Origin: Actinoplanes sp. NBC_00393 | GTDB taxonomy: Bacteria; Actinomycetota; Actinomycetes; Mycobacteriales; Micromonosporaceae | NCBI RefSeq assembly: GCF_036053395.1 | Contig: NZ_CP107942.1 | Coordinates: 10,840,001 to 10,904,000, forward strand | Direction of reading: 5' to 3' | Length of the DNA: 64,000 bases | Shown: positions 50,915 through 60,469 of the stretch, piece by piece | Layout: every line of letters starts with the position of its first letter | How positions within the stretch are numbered: position 1 is the first letter of the stretch | Made by a program: the position numbers and the translations under genes | The notes under the pieces: generated by a model | What the model was told of the DNA's origin: nothing | Seen by the model: the letters and a program-made list of their open reading frames with translations, nothing else | Database searches by the model: none

Positions 50915-53365
50915 TTGCGCTACGGGCACTTCGACGACGATCAGCGCGAGTACGTGATCGAGCGGCCGGACACACCCCTGCCGTGGATCAACTACCTCGG
51001 CACCGACGCCTATTTCGGCATCGTCTCCAACACCGGGGGTGGGTACTCGTTCTACCGTGACGCCCGGCTGCGCCGGCTGACCCGGTATCGCTACAACAAC
51101 GCCCCGCTCGACGTCGGCGGGCGGTACGTCTACGTTCGCGACGACGCCACCGGCGACTACTGGTCGCCGTCCTGGCAACCGACGCCGGAGCGCGAGCTCG
51201 ACGACTACGAGTGCCGCCACGGCATGTCCTACACGAAGATCGCGTCGTCGCGGGGCGGCATCCGCGCCGAGACGCTGTATTTCGCGCCTCTCGGCGAGAC
51301 CCTCGAAGTCTGGCGGGTCCGGGTCACCAACGACCGGGACACCCCGGCCGAGCTGTCGCTCTTCTCCTCGATCGAGTTCTGTCTCTGGGACGCGCAGGAC
51401 GACGCCACCAACTACCAGCGGAATTACTCCACCGGTCAGGTCGAGGTCGTCGACGGCGTCATCTACCACAAGACCGAGTACCGGGAACGTCGCGACCACT
51501 TCGCGTACTTCGCCTGCTCCGAGCCGCTCGCCGGGTTCGACACGCAGCGCGAGGCGTTCCTCGGGGCGTACCGCGGGTGGGACCGGCCGGCCGCCGTCGA
51601 GCGGGGTTCCGCCGGCGACTCGATCGCGCACGGCTGGCAGCCGATCGGCAGCCACCACGTCCGGCTCGCGCTCGCCCCCGGCGAGACCCGCGAGGTCGTC
51701 TTCCTGCTGGGGTACGCGGAGAATCCGCGCGACGACAAGTTCGACCCGCCCGGCTCGCAGACCCTGAACAAGACCCGCGTGCGGCCGGTCATCGACCGCT
51801 GGCTGCGGCCCGAGACCGTGGAGCAGGGGTACGCGGAACTGCGCGCCTACTGGGACTCGTTGCTCGGCGGCCTGCAGGTCCGTACGCCGGACGGCGACAC
51901 CGACCGCATGGTCAACGTGTGGAACGCGTACCAGAACATGGTCACCTTCAACATGAGCCGGTCCGCCTCCGGGTACGAGTCCGGTATCGGCCGCGGCATG
52001 GGTTTCCGCGACTCCAACCAGGATCTGCTCGGCTTCGTGCACATGGTCCCGGAGCGCGCCCGGCAGCGGATCCTGGACATCGCCGCCACCCAGAAGGAGA
52101 CCGGCGGGGCGTACCACCAGTACCAGCCGCTGACCAAGCGCGGGAACAACGACATCGGCGAGGGCTTCAACGACGACCCGCTGTGGCTGATCCTCGGCGT
52201 CGCGGCGTACCTGAAGGAGACCGGCGACCTGTCGCTGCTCGACGAGCGGGTGCCGTTCGACAACGAGCCCGGCAGCGAGGTGCCGCTCTACGAGCACCTG
52301 CGCCGCTCGCTGCGCTACACCCTGGAGCGGCTCGGCCCGCACGGGCTGCCGCTGATCGGCCGGGCCGACTGGAACGACTGCCTCAACCTGAACTGCTTCT
52401 CCGACACCCCGGGCGAACCGTTCCAGACCACCGGGAACGTCACCGGCGGCGTGGCCGAGTCGGTGTTCATCGCCGGACAGTTCGTCCTCGCGGCCAAGGA
52501 GCTCGCCGGCATCGCCCAGCTGCTCGAACGCGACGGCGAGGAGGTCTTCTACCGGGCCGCCGCGGAGAAGATGGCCGGCAGCATCGCCGAGCACGGCTGG
52601 GACGGCGCGTGGTTCCGCCGGGCGTACGACTACTACGGCAACGTGATCGGCTCCGGGGAGAACGACGAGGGGCAGATCTTCATCGAGCCGCAGGGGATGT
52701 GCATCCTCGGCGGCGTCGGCATCGACGACGGCCTGGCCCAGAAGGCGCTGAACAGCGTCGCGGACCGGCTGGCCACCCCGCACGGCATCGTGCTCCAGCA
52801 GCCGGCGTACTCCAGCTACCGCATCGAGCTGGGGGAGATCTCCACGTACCCGCCGGGTTACAAGGAGAACGGCGGCATCTTCTGCCACACCAACCCGTGG
52901 ATCATGATCGCCGAGGCGATCGTGGGCAACGGCGACCGCGCCTTCGACTACTACCGGCGGATCAACCCGTCCGCCCGGGAGCAGATCAGCGAGGTGCACC
53001 GCTGCGAGCCGTACGTCTACGCCCAGATGATCGCCGGAAAGGACGCGCCGACCCACGGCGAGGCCAAGAACTCCTGGCTGTCCGGCACCGCCGCGTGGAA
53101 CTTCGTGGCGATCACCCAGTGGATCCTCGGCGTCCGCCCCGACTTTGACGGCCTGCGCATCGACCCGGTGTTGCCGGCCGGCTGGCCGTCCTTCGAGGTC
53201 ACCCGCTCCTTCCGGGGCGCCACCTACGAGATCAGTGTGCGCCGGTCGGCGGGCGCCACCGACCGGGTCACCGAGCTCTCGGTGGACGGCGTGCCGGTGC
53301 CCGGCAACCTGGTTCCGCCCGCGGCGCCCGGAGCCGTGGTCCGGGTCGAGGCGGTCATCGGGTGA
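50915..53365 (+). CDS. Cellobiose phosphorylase (GH94)
   Basis: This 816-residue protein matches the size of Cellvibrio/Cellulomonas cellobiose phosphorylases (about 820). The N-terminus LRYGHFDDDQREYVIERPD and the block PWINYLGTDAYFGIVSN are characteristic of the cellobiose subgroup. The catalytic-region blocks GRADWNDCLNL (general-acid Asp) and ENGGIFCHTNPW follow. It cleaves cellobiose with phosphate to glucose 1-phosphate and glucose in the cytoplasm. I assign a TTG start at 50915 because GGGGAGG is six bases upstream and the homologous N-terminus begins there; longer readings would cross the CebR box. A perfect hairpin follows its stop. Confidence 0.9.
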   Translation: MRYGHFDDDQREYVIERPDTPLPWINYLGTDAYFGIVSNTGGGYSFYRDARLRRLTRYRYNNAPLDVGGRYVYVRDDATGDYWSPSWQPTPERELDDYECRHGMSYTKIASSRGGIRAETLYFAPLGETLEVWRVRVTNDRDTPAELSLFSSIEFCLWDAQDDATNYQRNYSTGQVEVVDGVIYHKTEYRERRDHFAYFACSEPLAGFDTQREAFLGAYRGWDRPAAVERGSAGDSIAHGWQPIGSHHVRLALAPGETREVVFLLGYAENPRDDKFDPPGSQTLNKTRVRPVIDRWLRPETVEQGYAELRAYWDSLLGGLQVRTPDGDTDRMVNVWNAYQNMVTFNMSRSASGYESGIGRGMGFRDSNQDLLGFVHMVPERARQRILDIAATQKETGGAYHQYQPLTKRGNNDIGEGFNDDPLWLILGVAAYLKETGDLSLLDERVPFDNEPGSEVPLYEHLRRSLRYTLERLGPHGLPLIGRADWNDCLNLNCFSDTPGEPFQTTGNVTGGVAESVFIAGQFVLAAKELAGIAQLLERDGEEVFYRAAAEKMAGSIAEHGWDGAWFRRAYDYYGNVIGSGENDEGQIFIEPQGMCILGGVGIDDGLAQKALNSVADRLATPHGIVLQQPAYSSYRIELGEISTYPPGYKENGGIFCHTNPWIMIAEAIVGNGDRAFDYYRRINPSAREQISEVHRCEPYVYAQMIAGKDAPTHGEAKNSWLSGTAAWNFVAITQWILGVRPDFDGLRIDPVLPAGWPSFEVTRSFRGATYEISVRRSAGATDRVTELSVDGVPVPGNLVPPAAPGAVVRVEAVIG

Positions 53366-53370
53366 GGACC

Positions 53371-53407
53371 GCGCCGGCGGCGGCCTCGGGGGAGCCGCCG
53401 CCGGCGC
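53371..53407 (+). terminator. Perfect 14-base-pair hairpin after cellobiose phosphorylase
   Basis: GCGCCGGCGGCGGC (53371-53384) pairs perfectly with GCCGCCGCCGGCGC (53394-53407) around a nine-base loop. It starts six bases after the stop codon. No T tract follows, as is common in high-GC actinomycetes. Confidence 0.7.
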
Positions 53408-53469
53408 CCATCCGGCGTCGGCGGGGTGATACTGGGCGTACCCGTCGGCGACGACATCGGGGGACGACG

Positions 53470-54219
53470 ATGGCAAGTCCGGTATCCACCGCTTCCGACC
53501 ACCCCACCTCGCTGCCGGGCGCCCGCACCGGGCGTGATCCGGCCCGGGCGATCAAGCGCGGGCCGCGACGGCTGCCCGCCGAGGTGATCGCCGCGACGCA
53601 GCGGGAACGTCTCTTCGACGCACTGGTGCACACGGTCGCCGAGAAGGGCTATGCGAACGCCCGGGTCAGCGACATCTGCACCGCGGCCGGCGTCACCCGG
53701 CCGGCGTTCTACGCGCTCTTCGCCGGGAAGGAGGACGCCTTCCTGGCGACCTACCGGCACGGCATCGGCGTCCTGCTGCGGTTGATGGATCAGGCGTACG
53801 CCGAAGCCCCCGACTGGCGTGCCGGAGCCCGCGCCGCGCTCGGCGTCCTACTGGACGTGCTGGCCGGCGTGCCCGCGTTCGCGGTGATGGCAGTCGTGGA
53901 GATCGACGCCGTCGGCCCGCGGGCCCGCACCGAACGCGCCGAACTGCTGGGCCGCTTCGCCCGCTTCTTCGCCGACGCCCCGCACCCCGCCGGCCCGGCC
54001 CGGGGCGAACTCGTCGGCGCCGTCGTCGGCGGTGTCTACGCCACCATCTACCGGTACGTCGACGCCGGCCGGGTCGCCGAACTGCCGGCCCGGCTGCCCG
54101 TGCTCAGCTACTTCATGATGGCGCCGTTCCTCGGCCGGGCCGCCGCCGAGGCCGAGCTGGAGGCCCCGGTGGACCGGTCCGCCCCGGTCAGCGCCCCGTG
54201 CGCGGAGCAGCGCCGATAG
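53470..54219 (+). CDS. TetR-family transcriptional regulator
   Basis: This 249-residue protein has a basic leader of about 45 residues, then a TetR helix-turn-helix (LFDALVHTVAEKGYANARVSDICTAAGVTRPAFYALFAGKEDAFLATY), and a helical ligand-binding domain. It ends in a Pro/Ala tail. It is followed after 136 bases by the FAD/Fe-S oxidoreductase on the same strand; no operator palindrome was recognised. Its target is unknown; the oxidoreductase is a candidate. Confidence 0.85.
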   Translation: MASPVSTASDHPTSLPGARTGRDPARAIKRGPRRLPAEVIAATQRERLFDALVHTVAEKGYANARVSDICTAAGVTRPAFYALFAGKEDAFLATYRHGIGVLLRLMDQAYAEAPDWRAGARAALGVLLDVLAGVPAFAVMAVVEIDAVGPRARTERAELLGRFARFFADAPHPAGPARGELVGAVVGGVYATIYRYVDAGRVAELPARLPVLSYFMMAPFLGRAAAEAELEAPVDRSAPVSAPCAEQRR

Positions 54220-54355
54220 GCGAGCGACTTCACAGCCCTCCCGCCGCCGCATACCCCGTGTTCGGCCGGCGTTTACCATGGCGGCGACGTCCGAAGCACG
54301 TTCACTGCCGCACCGTGCCCACGGCGGACCAGCACAACACAGCCTTGGAGTTCGC

Positions 54356-57151
54356 GTGACCAGTGCTGACCTCGTCGCCCGTCTGCGCCAGGCCGGTGTC
54401 ACCGACGTCCTCACCGACGCGGCGCACCGGTCCGCGTACGCGAGTGACGCCTCCCTCTACCGGGTGGTTCCGCAGGCGATCGTGCGGCCGCGCCACGACG
54501 ACGACGTGGCGGCGGCCCTGCAGGTGTGCCGTGAGCTGGGCGTGCCGATCACGGCGCGGGGCGCGGGCACCTCGGTGGCCGGCAACGCGATCGGCCCCGG
54601 CCTGGTCCTCGACTTCAGCCGGCACATGAACCGGGTGCTCGAGGTCGACCCCGAGTCGCGGACCGCCCGGGTGCAGGCCGGCACGATCCAGGCGACGCTC
54701 CAGGCCGCGGCCAAACCGTACGGGCTGCGGTTCGGGCCGGACCCGTCGACGCACACCCGCTGCACGATCGGCGGCATGATCGGCAACAACTCGTGCGGCT
54801 CCCGGACCCTCGGATACGGCCGGACCTCGGACAACGTGGCCGGCCTGACCGCGTTCACGATCGACGGCGAACAGCTGGTCACCGATCCGCTGAAGGGCGC
54901 GGAGAAGGTCACCGGAGCGCTGCGGGACCTGATCGGGGCCAACCTCGCGGTCGGGCGCACCGAATTCGCCACCTTCGGCCGGCAGGTCTCCGGGTACGCG
55001 GTCGAGCACCTGCTCCCGGAGAACGGCTTCAACCTCACCGAGTTCCTGGTCGGCAGCGAAGGCACCCTCGCGGTGATCACCGAAGCCACGGTGAAACTGG
55101 TCGCCGACCCCACGTTCCGGACCCTCGTCGTGCTCGGCTACCCGGACTTCGGCGCCGCCGGCGACATCATCCCGACGATCCTGGAGTTCAAGCCGACCGC
55201 CTGCGAAGGGCTCGACCACCGGATCTGCGACGTGGTCCGCAGCCGCCGCGGCCCGGACGCCGTCCCGCCGCTGCCCGGCGGCACCGCCTGGCTGATGGTG
55301 GAGATCGCCGGCGAGGACCAGGAGGAGGTCCGGGACCGGGTCGGCAAGCTCGTCGCGGTCGCCGCGGCCGTCGACTCGCTGGTCGTCGAGGACACCGCGA
55401 AGGCCGCCCCGCTGTGGAAGATCCGCGAGGACGGCGCCGGTCTGGCCGGGCGCGCGCCGTCCGGTCTGCCCGCGCACGCCGGCTGGGAGGACGCCGCGGT
55501 CCCGCCCGCGAAGATCGGCGCCTACCTGCGCGACTTCGACGCGCTGACCGAGCAGCACGGTCTGTCCGCGATGCCGTACGGGCACCTCGGCGACGGCTGT
55601 GTGCACGTCCGCCTCGACTTCCCGCTGGACAAGCCGGGCGGGCCGGGCAAGTTCCGGGCGTTCCTGGAGGACGCCGCGGACCTGGTGGTCAGCTACGGCG
55701 GGTCGCTCTCCGGCGAGCACGGCGACGGCCGGGCCCGCAGCGAGCTGCTGACCAGGATGTACTCACCCGAGGCGATCAACCTGTTCCGGCAGATCAAGCA
55801 CACCTTCGACCCGGGGAACCTGCTCAACCCCGGCAACCTCGTCGACCCGGATCCGGTGGACGCGAACATCCGGGTGTCGCAGGCCCGGCCGGTCCGGACC
55901 GAGCTGGCGCTGGCGTACCACCACGACGGCGGCGACTTCAACCAGGCCGTGCACCGGTGCACCGGGGTGGGCAAGTGCCGGGCCGACACCACGGTGCTCG
56001 GCGGGGTGATGTGCCCGTCGTACCTGGCTACGAAGAATGAGAAGGACTCCACCCGGGGGCGGGCGCGCGTACTGCAGGAGATGCTCGACGGTGACCTTGC
56101 GCCGGATTGGCGCGCGGAGGCCGTACACGATGCCCTGGATCTCTGTCTGTCCTGCAAGGGCTGTGCGTCGGACTGTCCGACCGGCATCGACATGGCGGCG
56201 TACAAATCCGAGGTTCTGCACCAGAGTTACAAGGGCCGCGCCCGGCCGCGCTCGCACTACACGCTGGGCTGGCTGCCGCGCTGGTCGCGGCTGGCATCGA
56301 AGATGCCGGCCCTGGCGAACCTGATGACCCGGATGCCCGGCATCCGCGGCCTCGCCCTCTACCTGGCCGGCGTCGACAAGCGGCGCAACATCCCCGCGTT
56401 CGCCGACAAGACGTTCCGCGGCTCCTACCAGCCGGTCAAGACCGGCAAACCGGTCGTGCTGTTCGTCGACAGCTTCACCGACCACTTCTCTCCGGAGATC
56501 GCCGAGGCGGCCGTCGAGGTGCTGGTCGACGCCGGTTACGCCCCGCAGATCACCAGCCGCAAGGCCTGCTGCGGCCTCACCTGGATCTCCACCGGCCAGC
56601 TGGACGCGGCCCGCCGCATCCTCGGCCGCACGGTCGACGAACTGCACGACGCCGTCAAGAAGGGCATCCCGATCGTCGGCCTCGAACCCTCCTGCACCGG
56701 AGTGCTGCGCGGCGACGCGGTCGAGCTGGTCGACAACGAGGCGGCCCGCGCGGTCGCCGAGGCGACCAAGACCGTGGCTGAGCTGCTTGCCGCCACTCCC
56801 GGTTACACGCCTCCGTCACTTACCGGCGTACGGGTGATCGCGCAGCCGCATTGCCACCACCACGCCGTGATGGGCTGGGACGCCGACGCCAAGCTGCTCA
56901 AGAAGGCCGGCGCGACGGTGAAACGCCTCGGCGGCTGCTGCGGTCTGGCCGGCAACTTCGGCGTCGAACGCGGCCACTACGAGGTGTCGGTGCAGGTCGC
57001 CGAGCAGCAGTTGCTGCCCGCGCTGGAGAAGGCCGAGGAGGGCGACATCTTCCTGGCCGACGGTTTCTCCTGCCGCACCCAGTCCGCCGACCTGGCGGAC
57101 ACGCCGGGCAAACACCTGGTCCAGCTCCTGCGGGAACACGGCCGCCGTTGA
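54356..57151 (+). CDS. FAD-binding and (Fe-S)-binding oxidoreductase (YdiJ/D-lactate dehydrogenase-like)
   Basis: This 931-residue protein starts at GTG 54356 after TTGGAG. Domains in order: FAD-binding type 4 (about residues 35-210, with GAGTSVAGNAIG near 70 and CTIGGMIGNNSCG near 140), FAD-oxidase C-terminal domain (to about 500), two ferredoxin-like [4Fe-4S] motifs (CTGVGKC near 534 and CLSCKGCASDCP near 597), and CCG domains (CCGLTW near 738 and CCGLAGNFG near 861). Relatives oxidise D-2-hydroxy acids such as D-lactate, glycolate or D-2-hydroxyglutarate and pass electrons to the quinone pool at the membrane. The specific acid is not clear. It stands between TetR and a convergent membrane protein. 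Confidence 0.85.
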   Translation: MTSADLVARLRQAGVTDVLTDAAHRSAYASDASLYRVVPQAIVRPRHDDDVAAALQVCRELGVPITARGAGTSVAGNAIGPGLVLDFSRHMNRVLEVDPESRTARVQAGTIQATLQAAAKPYGLRFGPDPSTHTRCTIGGMIGNNSCGSRTLGYGRTSDNVAGLTAFTIDGEQLVTDPLKGAEKVTGALRDLIGANLAVGRTEFATFGRQVSGYAVEHLLPENGFNLTEFLVGSEGTLAVITEATVKLVADPTFRTLVVLGYPDFGAAGDIIPTILEFKPTACEGLDHRICDVVRSRRGPDAVPPLPGGTAWLMVEIAGEDQEEVRDRVGKLVAVAAAVDSLVVEDTAKAAPLWKIREDGAGLAGRAPSGLPAHAGWEDAAVPPAKIGAYLRDFDALTEQHGLSAMPYGHLGDGCVHVRLDFPLDKPGGPGKFRAFLEDAADLVVSYGGSLSGEHGDGRARSELLTRMYSPEAINLFRQIKHTFDPGNLLNPGNLVDPDPVDANIRVSQARPVRTELALAYHHDGGDFNQAVHRCTGVGKCRADTTVLGGVMCPSYLATKNEKDSTRGRARVLQEMLDGDLAPDWRAEAVHDALDLCLSCKGCASDCPTGIDMAAYKSEVLHQSYKGRARPRSHYTLGWLPRWSRLASKMPALANLMTRMPGIRGLALYLAGVDKRRNIPAFADKTFRGSYQPVKTGKPVVLFVDSFTDHFSPEIAEAAVEVLVDAGYAPQITSRKACCGLTWISTGQLDAARRILGRTVDELHDAVKKGIPIVGLEPSCTGVLRGDAVELVDNEAARAVAEATKTVAELLAATPGYTPPSLTGVRVIAQPHCHHHAVMGWDADAKLLKKAGATVKRLGGCCGLAGNFGVERGHYEVSVQVAEQQLLPALEKAEEGDIFLADGFSCRTQSADLADTPGKHLVQLLREHGRR

Positions 57152-57153
57152 CG

Positions 57154-58116
57154 TCAGCAGCTGTCGGCGTCGACGTCCTCCACCGTGTACATGTTCTGCG
57201 TCGAGATCCGGAAGATCTCCTCGGTGCGGTGGTCGTAGAACACCACGGTCTCGCCCCGCTCCCCGATCATGAGCAGACAGCTCCCGGCCGGCCGCGGCGC
57301 CGGCGCCGTGCTGTCGACCATCACGATCCGGACCGGCTTGGCGGCGACGCCCGGCAGCCGTAGCCCCAGGACGGTGAGATCCAGCCGCTGACCTGCCTGC
57401 ACCGTCGCCGCGTACCGGGAGCCGAGCGAATAGCCGGTGAAGCAGAACAACCCCAGAAGCACCGCGCTCATCACACCGCCGACGACGATCGGCCAGCGCC
57501 CGGGCATCGGTCCGGCCGGCTCGTCCCGCACCCGGGACACAGCCTGCTGCCAGTACTTACGGAAGAACAACCGGGAATCGAACAGCAGCGCCAGAATCGC
57601 GGTGATCAGGGCGCCCAGAAGCAGCCAGCGGGTGGTTTCGCCCCACCACGTCTCGCGGCCGTGGTCGGGCAGCGGCAGGTAGCGGCGGGCCAGGAAGTAG
57701 AGCCCGTACAGCAGTGCGACGGCAAGGGCGAACGCCATGGCGAATGCGGCGAGACGCCTCGCGTCGGTGCGCGCGTTCATCAGCCGGGGCACTCGGTGCC
57801 GCCAGAAGTTCTCCGAGGTGCGATAGACGACCAGGATGACGATGGTGCTGGGAATGGTGAAGAGAATGCCGGAGGCGACCAGTTTCCCGTAGTCCAGGCC
57901 GATTTCGTCGAAGGACAGATGGAACGGCGCCAGGAAGCCGTCGACAAGAAAACGTGCGAAACCGTAGGACAGCAGGCCGAGCAGGGTGACCGTGAAACCG
58001 ATATCGAGGATGCCGGGCCGGGCGCTCGCGGTGGCCGAGCCGGCTGCCGGAGCAATATCGCGAGCGGCGGTGGGAGGGCCTGATTTGAGTTCGGTAATCG
58101 TCTTGTCGAGTGCCAT
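57154..58116 (-). CDS. Membrane protein of unknown function, five to six helices
   Basis: With ATG 58116 (GGGAG eight bases before it) this is a 320-residue protein. A hydrophilic Ala-rich leader of about 35 residues precedes hydrophobic segments near residues 40-60, 85-105, 130-150, 170-195 and 220-245. A C-terminal soluble domain follows (about 255-320, with TVLGLRLPGVAAKPVRIVMVDSTA and a final cysteine). I do not recognise a family. It converges on the FAD/Fe-S gene and shares the minus strand with another small membrane protein upstream, so the two may be co-transcribed across a 94-base gap. Confidence 0.6.
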   Translation of the reverse strand: MALDKTITELKSGPPTAARDIAPAAGSATASARPGILDIGFTVTLLGLLSYGFARFLVDGFLAPFHLSFDEIGLDYGKLVASGILFTIPSTIVILVVYRTSENFWRHRVPRLMNARTDARRLAAFAMAFALAVALLYGLYFLARRYLPLPDHGRETWWGETTRWLLLGALITAILALLFDSRLFFRKYWQQAVSRVRDEPAGPMPGRWPIVVGGVMSAVLLGLFCFTGYSLGSRYAATVQAGQRLDLTVLGLRLPGVAAKPVRIVMVDSTAPAPRPAGSCLLMIGERGETVVFYDHRTEEIFRISTQNMYTVEDVDADSC

Positions 58117-58210
58117 CGGAATGCTCCCGCTGTCTCGGCGCGGCTGGCGGCCGCGGGATCCTGAGAACGACTGCGATGATGAACGCCGAATGCGCCTCAC
58201 CCCGCCGGGG

Positions 58211-58531
58211 TCAGCCTTCTTTCCGGATCGCGTCGGCGGTCTCGTTGCGTGTCCAATGGGTCAGGACCCATTTCACGATCGACTCGGCCCACCAGGCGAA
58301 GAACAGGACGCCGAGGACCACCGCGAATGTCGCGACGATGTCTTTCGAAACTCCGAAGGCGGTGGTGGCGACGCTGCCGAGTAGATTTGCCACCAGCACC
58401 ACGCCGACCGCGGCGACAATGGGATAGGCGAGTGCGACCTTGAGCTCGTGCCGCTCCAAGCGGCCGAGTCTTGCCGCCGTCGAGCCGATCAGGCTCGTAG
58501 CCGGCGAGCGTCCGGGACCTGCTCCCTGCAT
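58211..58531 (-). CDS. Small membrane protein of unknown function, two helices
   Basis: This 106-residue protein has a polar N-terminus (to about residue 32), two hydrophobic segments (VALAYPIVAAVGVVLVANLLG and IVATFAVVLGVLFFAWWAE) and a polar basic/acidic tail ending IRKEG. No family was recognised. The start is uncertain because no strong ribosome site precedes ATG 58531. It lies upstream of the larger membrane protein on the same strand. Confidence 0.5.
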   Translation of the reverse strand: MQGAGPGRSPATSLIGSTAARLGRLERHELKVALAYPIVAAVGVVLVANLLGSVATTAFGVSKDIVATFAVVLGVLFFAWWAESIVKWVLTHWTRNETADAIRKEG

Positions 58532-58772
58532 GGCCGCATCAGCTCCATCGGTAGACGAGTCGATTCCAGCCTGGAATGCCGCGCCGACCGCCGCTGATCG
58601 CGAGTGGCCGCCCAGAACTTGCAGATGGTGCCTCCTGGGCGGTTGACTGTACCACAGTGGAGCTATCGGTACCGGCCTGGCTGCGGGGCGTGACGACGCA
58701 TCGACGAGTCTCCAAATGATCTCGTAACATCAGCATGCGGTGGCTCCCACTGCGAGTCAGGACGGAGGGTTC

Positions 58773-58970
58773 GTGGCGGACGAACGGCATTCATCAGGGT
58801 GGAAGAAGAGCTCATACAGTGAAACGGGAAACTGTGTCGAGGTCTTGCAACTTTCGGATCAGGTTCTGGTACGCGATTCCAAGGATCCTGCCGGAGGCAT
58901 CGTAGCCTTCAGTCCGACGGAATGGCTCACCTTTCTGGACGATGTCAAGGGCGGAAAGTTCGACTTGTGA
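58773..58970 (+). CDS. DUF397 domain protein
   Basis: This 65-residue protein has the DUF397 pattern WKKSSYSETGNCVEV, VLVRDSKDPAGGIVAFSPTEWLTFL, ending soon after. GTG 58773 is preferred over GTG 58740 because GGAGG lies five bases before it and it gives the normal family length. DUF397 proteins are almost always paired with XRE-DUF5753 regulators, several acting in development or antibiotic control. Here the XRE gene is adjacent but convergent, six bases away, rather than upstream in the same operon. Confidence 0.85.
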   Translation: MADERHSSGWKKSSYSETGNCVEVLQLSDQVLVRDSKDPAGGIVAFSPTEWLTFLDDVKGGKFDL

Positions 58971-58976
58971 GCAGGC

Positions 58977-59858
58977 TCAGTCGTGGAGTTGCTCGATCAG
59001 GCGATCGATGCGCTCTCGCATCGACTCGATGGACATGGACAGCTCCTCCAGCTCGCCGAAGATGATTTGATACGGCTCGACCTCCTCCTTCTCGTCCTTC
59101 GAGAAGAAGTCGCCCTTCGGCGTTTCCATGAACAAGACATCCTGGCTGTCGTCATCGTCGAATTCCAGCAGAATGAACGGGCCACGGATTCCGGGGGTGA
59201 GGCCGGCGCTCAACGGCAGCACCTGGACGAGGACACGTTTGTTGTTGCCGGGCCCGTCGTCCACCAATGCCACGATCTTCTCGATCTGCTTTCGCATGGT
59301 TTGAGCCGATCCGACCGGGCGTAACAGAATTCCTTCGTCCAGGATGAAGTGGAAACGCGGGCCGGTCTCCAGGTCCAGCAGATTCTGGCGCTCGAGCCGG
59401 GCATCGATGATGCGTTTGGCATCCTCGTGGCTTCGTTTGAATGCCTTGGTCAGCAACTGGTAGGCATACTCCTCGGTCTGGAGGATGCCGGGCACCATGC
59501 TGGGGTGCCATTGGCGCACCTGGCTGCTGCCTCGCTCGGCCTCCAGGTAGCTGACGTACGCGGGGTTGAAGACCGAGCGCAGGGTCTCCTCGTTCTGCAG
59601 GATGCGGCTGGGTAGCCGCCGTGCGACCTCGTAGAACTCGCGAGCGTCGTCGGCCGGGGCGCCGTAGTGGGTCAGCAGCGCCAGCACATCCGCCGGGATC
59701 GGCTTGCCGCTGCCGTTCTCCAGGCGAACCAGTTTGGACAGCGACCAGCCCATGGCTGAGGCGGCCTGCTGCTGAGAATGGCCAGCGATTCTCCGCCATT
59801 TCCGGAGCGCGCCCCGCAGGCGGCGGCGCTCCACGGCGAGCTCATAATCGATAGCCAC
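58977..59858 (-). CDS. XRE-family regulator with DUF5753 domain
   Basis: This 293-residue protein has an N-terminal helix-turn-helix (LRKWRRIAGHSQQQAASAMGWSLSKLVRLENG, residues about 17-50) and the DUF5753 C-terminal domain (MVPGILQTEEYAYQLL near residue 121, FILDEGILLRPVGSAQTMRKQIEKI, GPFILLEF). Such proteins work with DUF397 partners in actinomycetes. It is tail-to-tail with a DUF397 gene, and a small two-helix membrane protein gene lies 39 bases upstream on the same strand, possibly in one operon with it. Confidence 0.85.
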   Translation of the reverse strand: MAIDYELAVERRRLRGALRKWRRIAGHSQQQAASAMGWSLSKLVRLENGSGKPIPADVLALLTHYGAPADDAREFYEVARRLPSRILQNEETLRSVFNPAYVSYLEAERGSSQVRQWHPSMVPGILQTEEYAYQLLTKAFKRSHEDAKRIIDARLERQNLLDLETGPRFHFILDEGILLRPVGSAQTMRKQIEKIVALVDDGPGNNKRVLVQVLPLSAGLTPGIRGPFILLEFDDDDSQDVLFMETPKGDFFSKDEKEEVEPYQIIFGELEELSMSIESMRERIDRLIEQLHD

Positions 59859-59897
59859 GGTCTTTCCTCATTCCGATCTTCGAGATGTAGGAGGGCG

Positions 59898-60185
59898 TCA
59901 CGAACGGCGATCCTCCTCGGGCAATCGACGAGGGCGGTCGATGGCCTGCCGGGCCCGGCGGAGCGCCCACCGCACTCCGACGAACGTGGCGCCGAACAGG
60001 GTGATGGCGCCCGCGGTGATGGCGACATACCAGTATTCGGTTGTGAACTCGACGTGCCAAACGCCGACGAGCAGCCACGTCACGGCGGCAGTCGCCGCGA
60101 TCAAGCCGACAAAGATGACCAGTTTCTTTGTCCAGCCTGGACGTGGCGGCGGCGAAAGATCCCCCTGATCCTGCCGTGGCGTCAC
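59898..60185 (-). CDS. Small membrane protein of unknown function, two helices
   Basis: With GTG 60185, five bases after a GGGAGG site, this is a 95-residue protein. It has a polar N-terminus (VTPRQDQGDLSPPPRPGW), two hydrophobic helices (KLVIFVGLIAATAAVTWLLVG and YVAITAGAITLFGATFVGV) and a basic C-terminus (RRARQAIDRPRRLPEEDRRS). It lies directly upstream of the XRE-DUF5753 gene. No family recognised. The 258 bases upstream to 60443 hold no recognisable gene. Confidence 0.65.
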   Translation of the reverse strand: MTPRQDQGDLSPPPRPGWTKKLVIFVGLIAATAAVTWLLVGVWHVEFTTEYWYVAITAGAITLFGATFVGVRWALRRARQAIDRPRRLPEEDRRS

Positions 60186-60469
60186 TGGTACCTCCCCGGG
60201 TCGCAGACACATCGGAGACATGTGCCGTGGTGGAGTTGTGCATGATGCTACGCCTCCATGCGAGGGGTGCCAAGATGTGACTGTCTCAGCCATGACATGT
60301 ATCAAAAGTTGGATCTTCCAGCCCTGACTTGTTGTCCTGCTCAACCCTCCGTCGATTGCTACATACCCTACTGCACCAGGTCATCGAGCGGGCAGAACTC
60401 GCTGCTCGTCGCGGCGTCAGATCAGCGACGCCGATGACTCCAGGTGGGGCATGATGTGAAGCACCGAGC

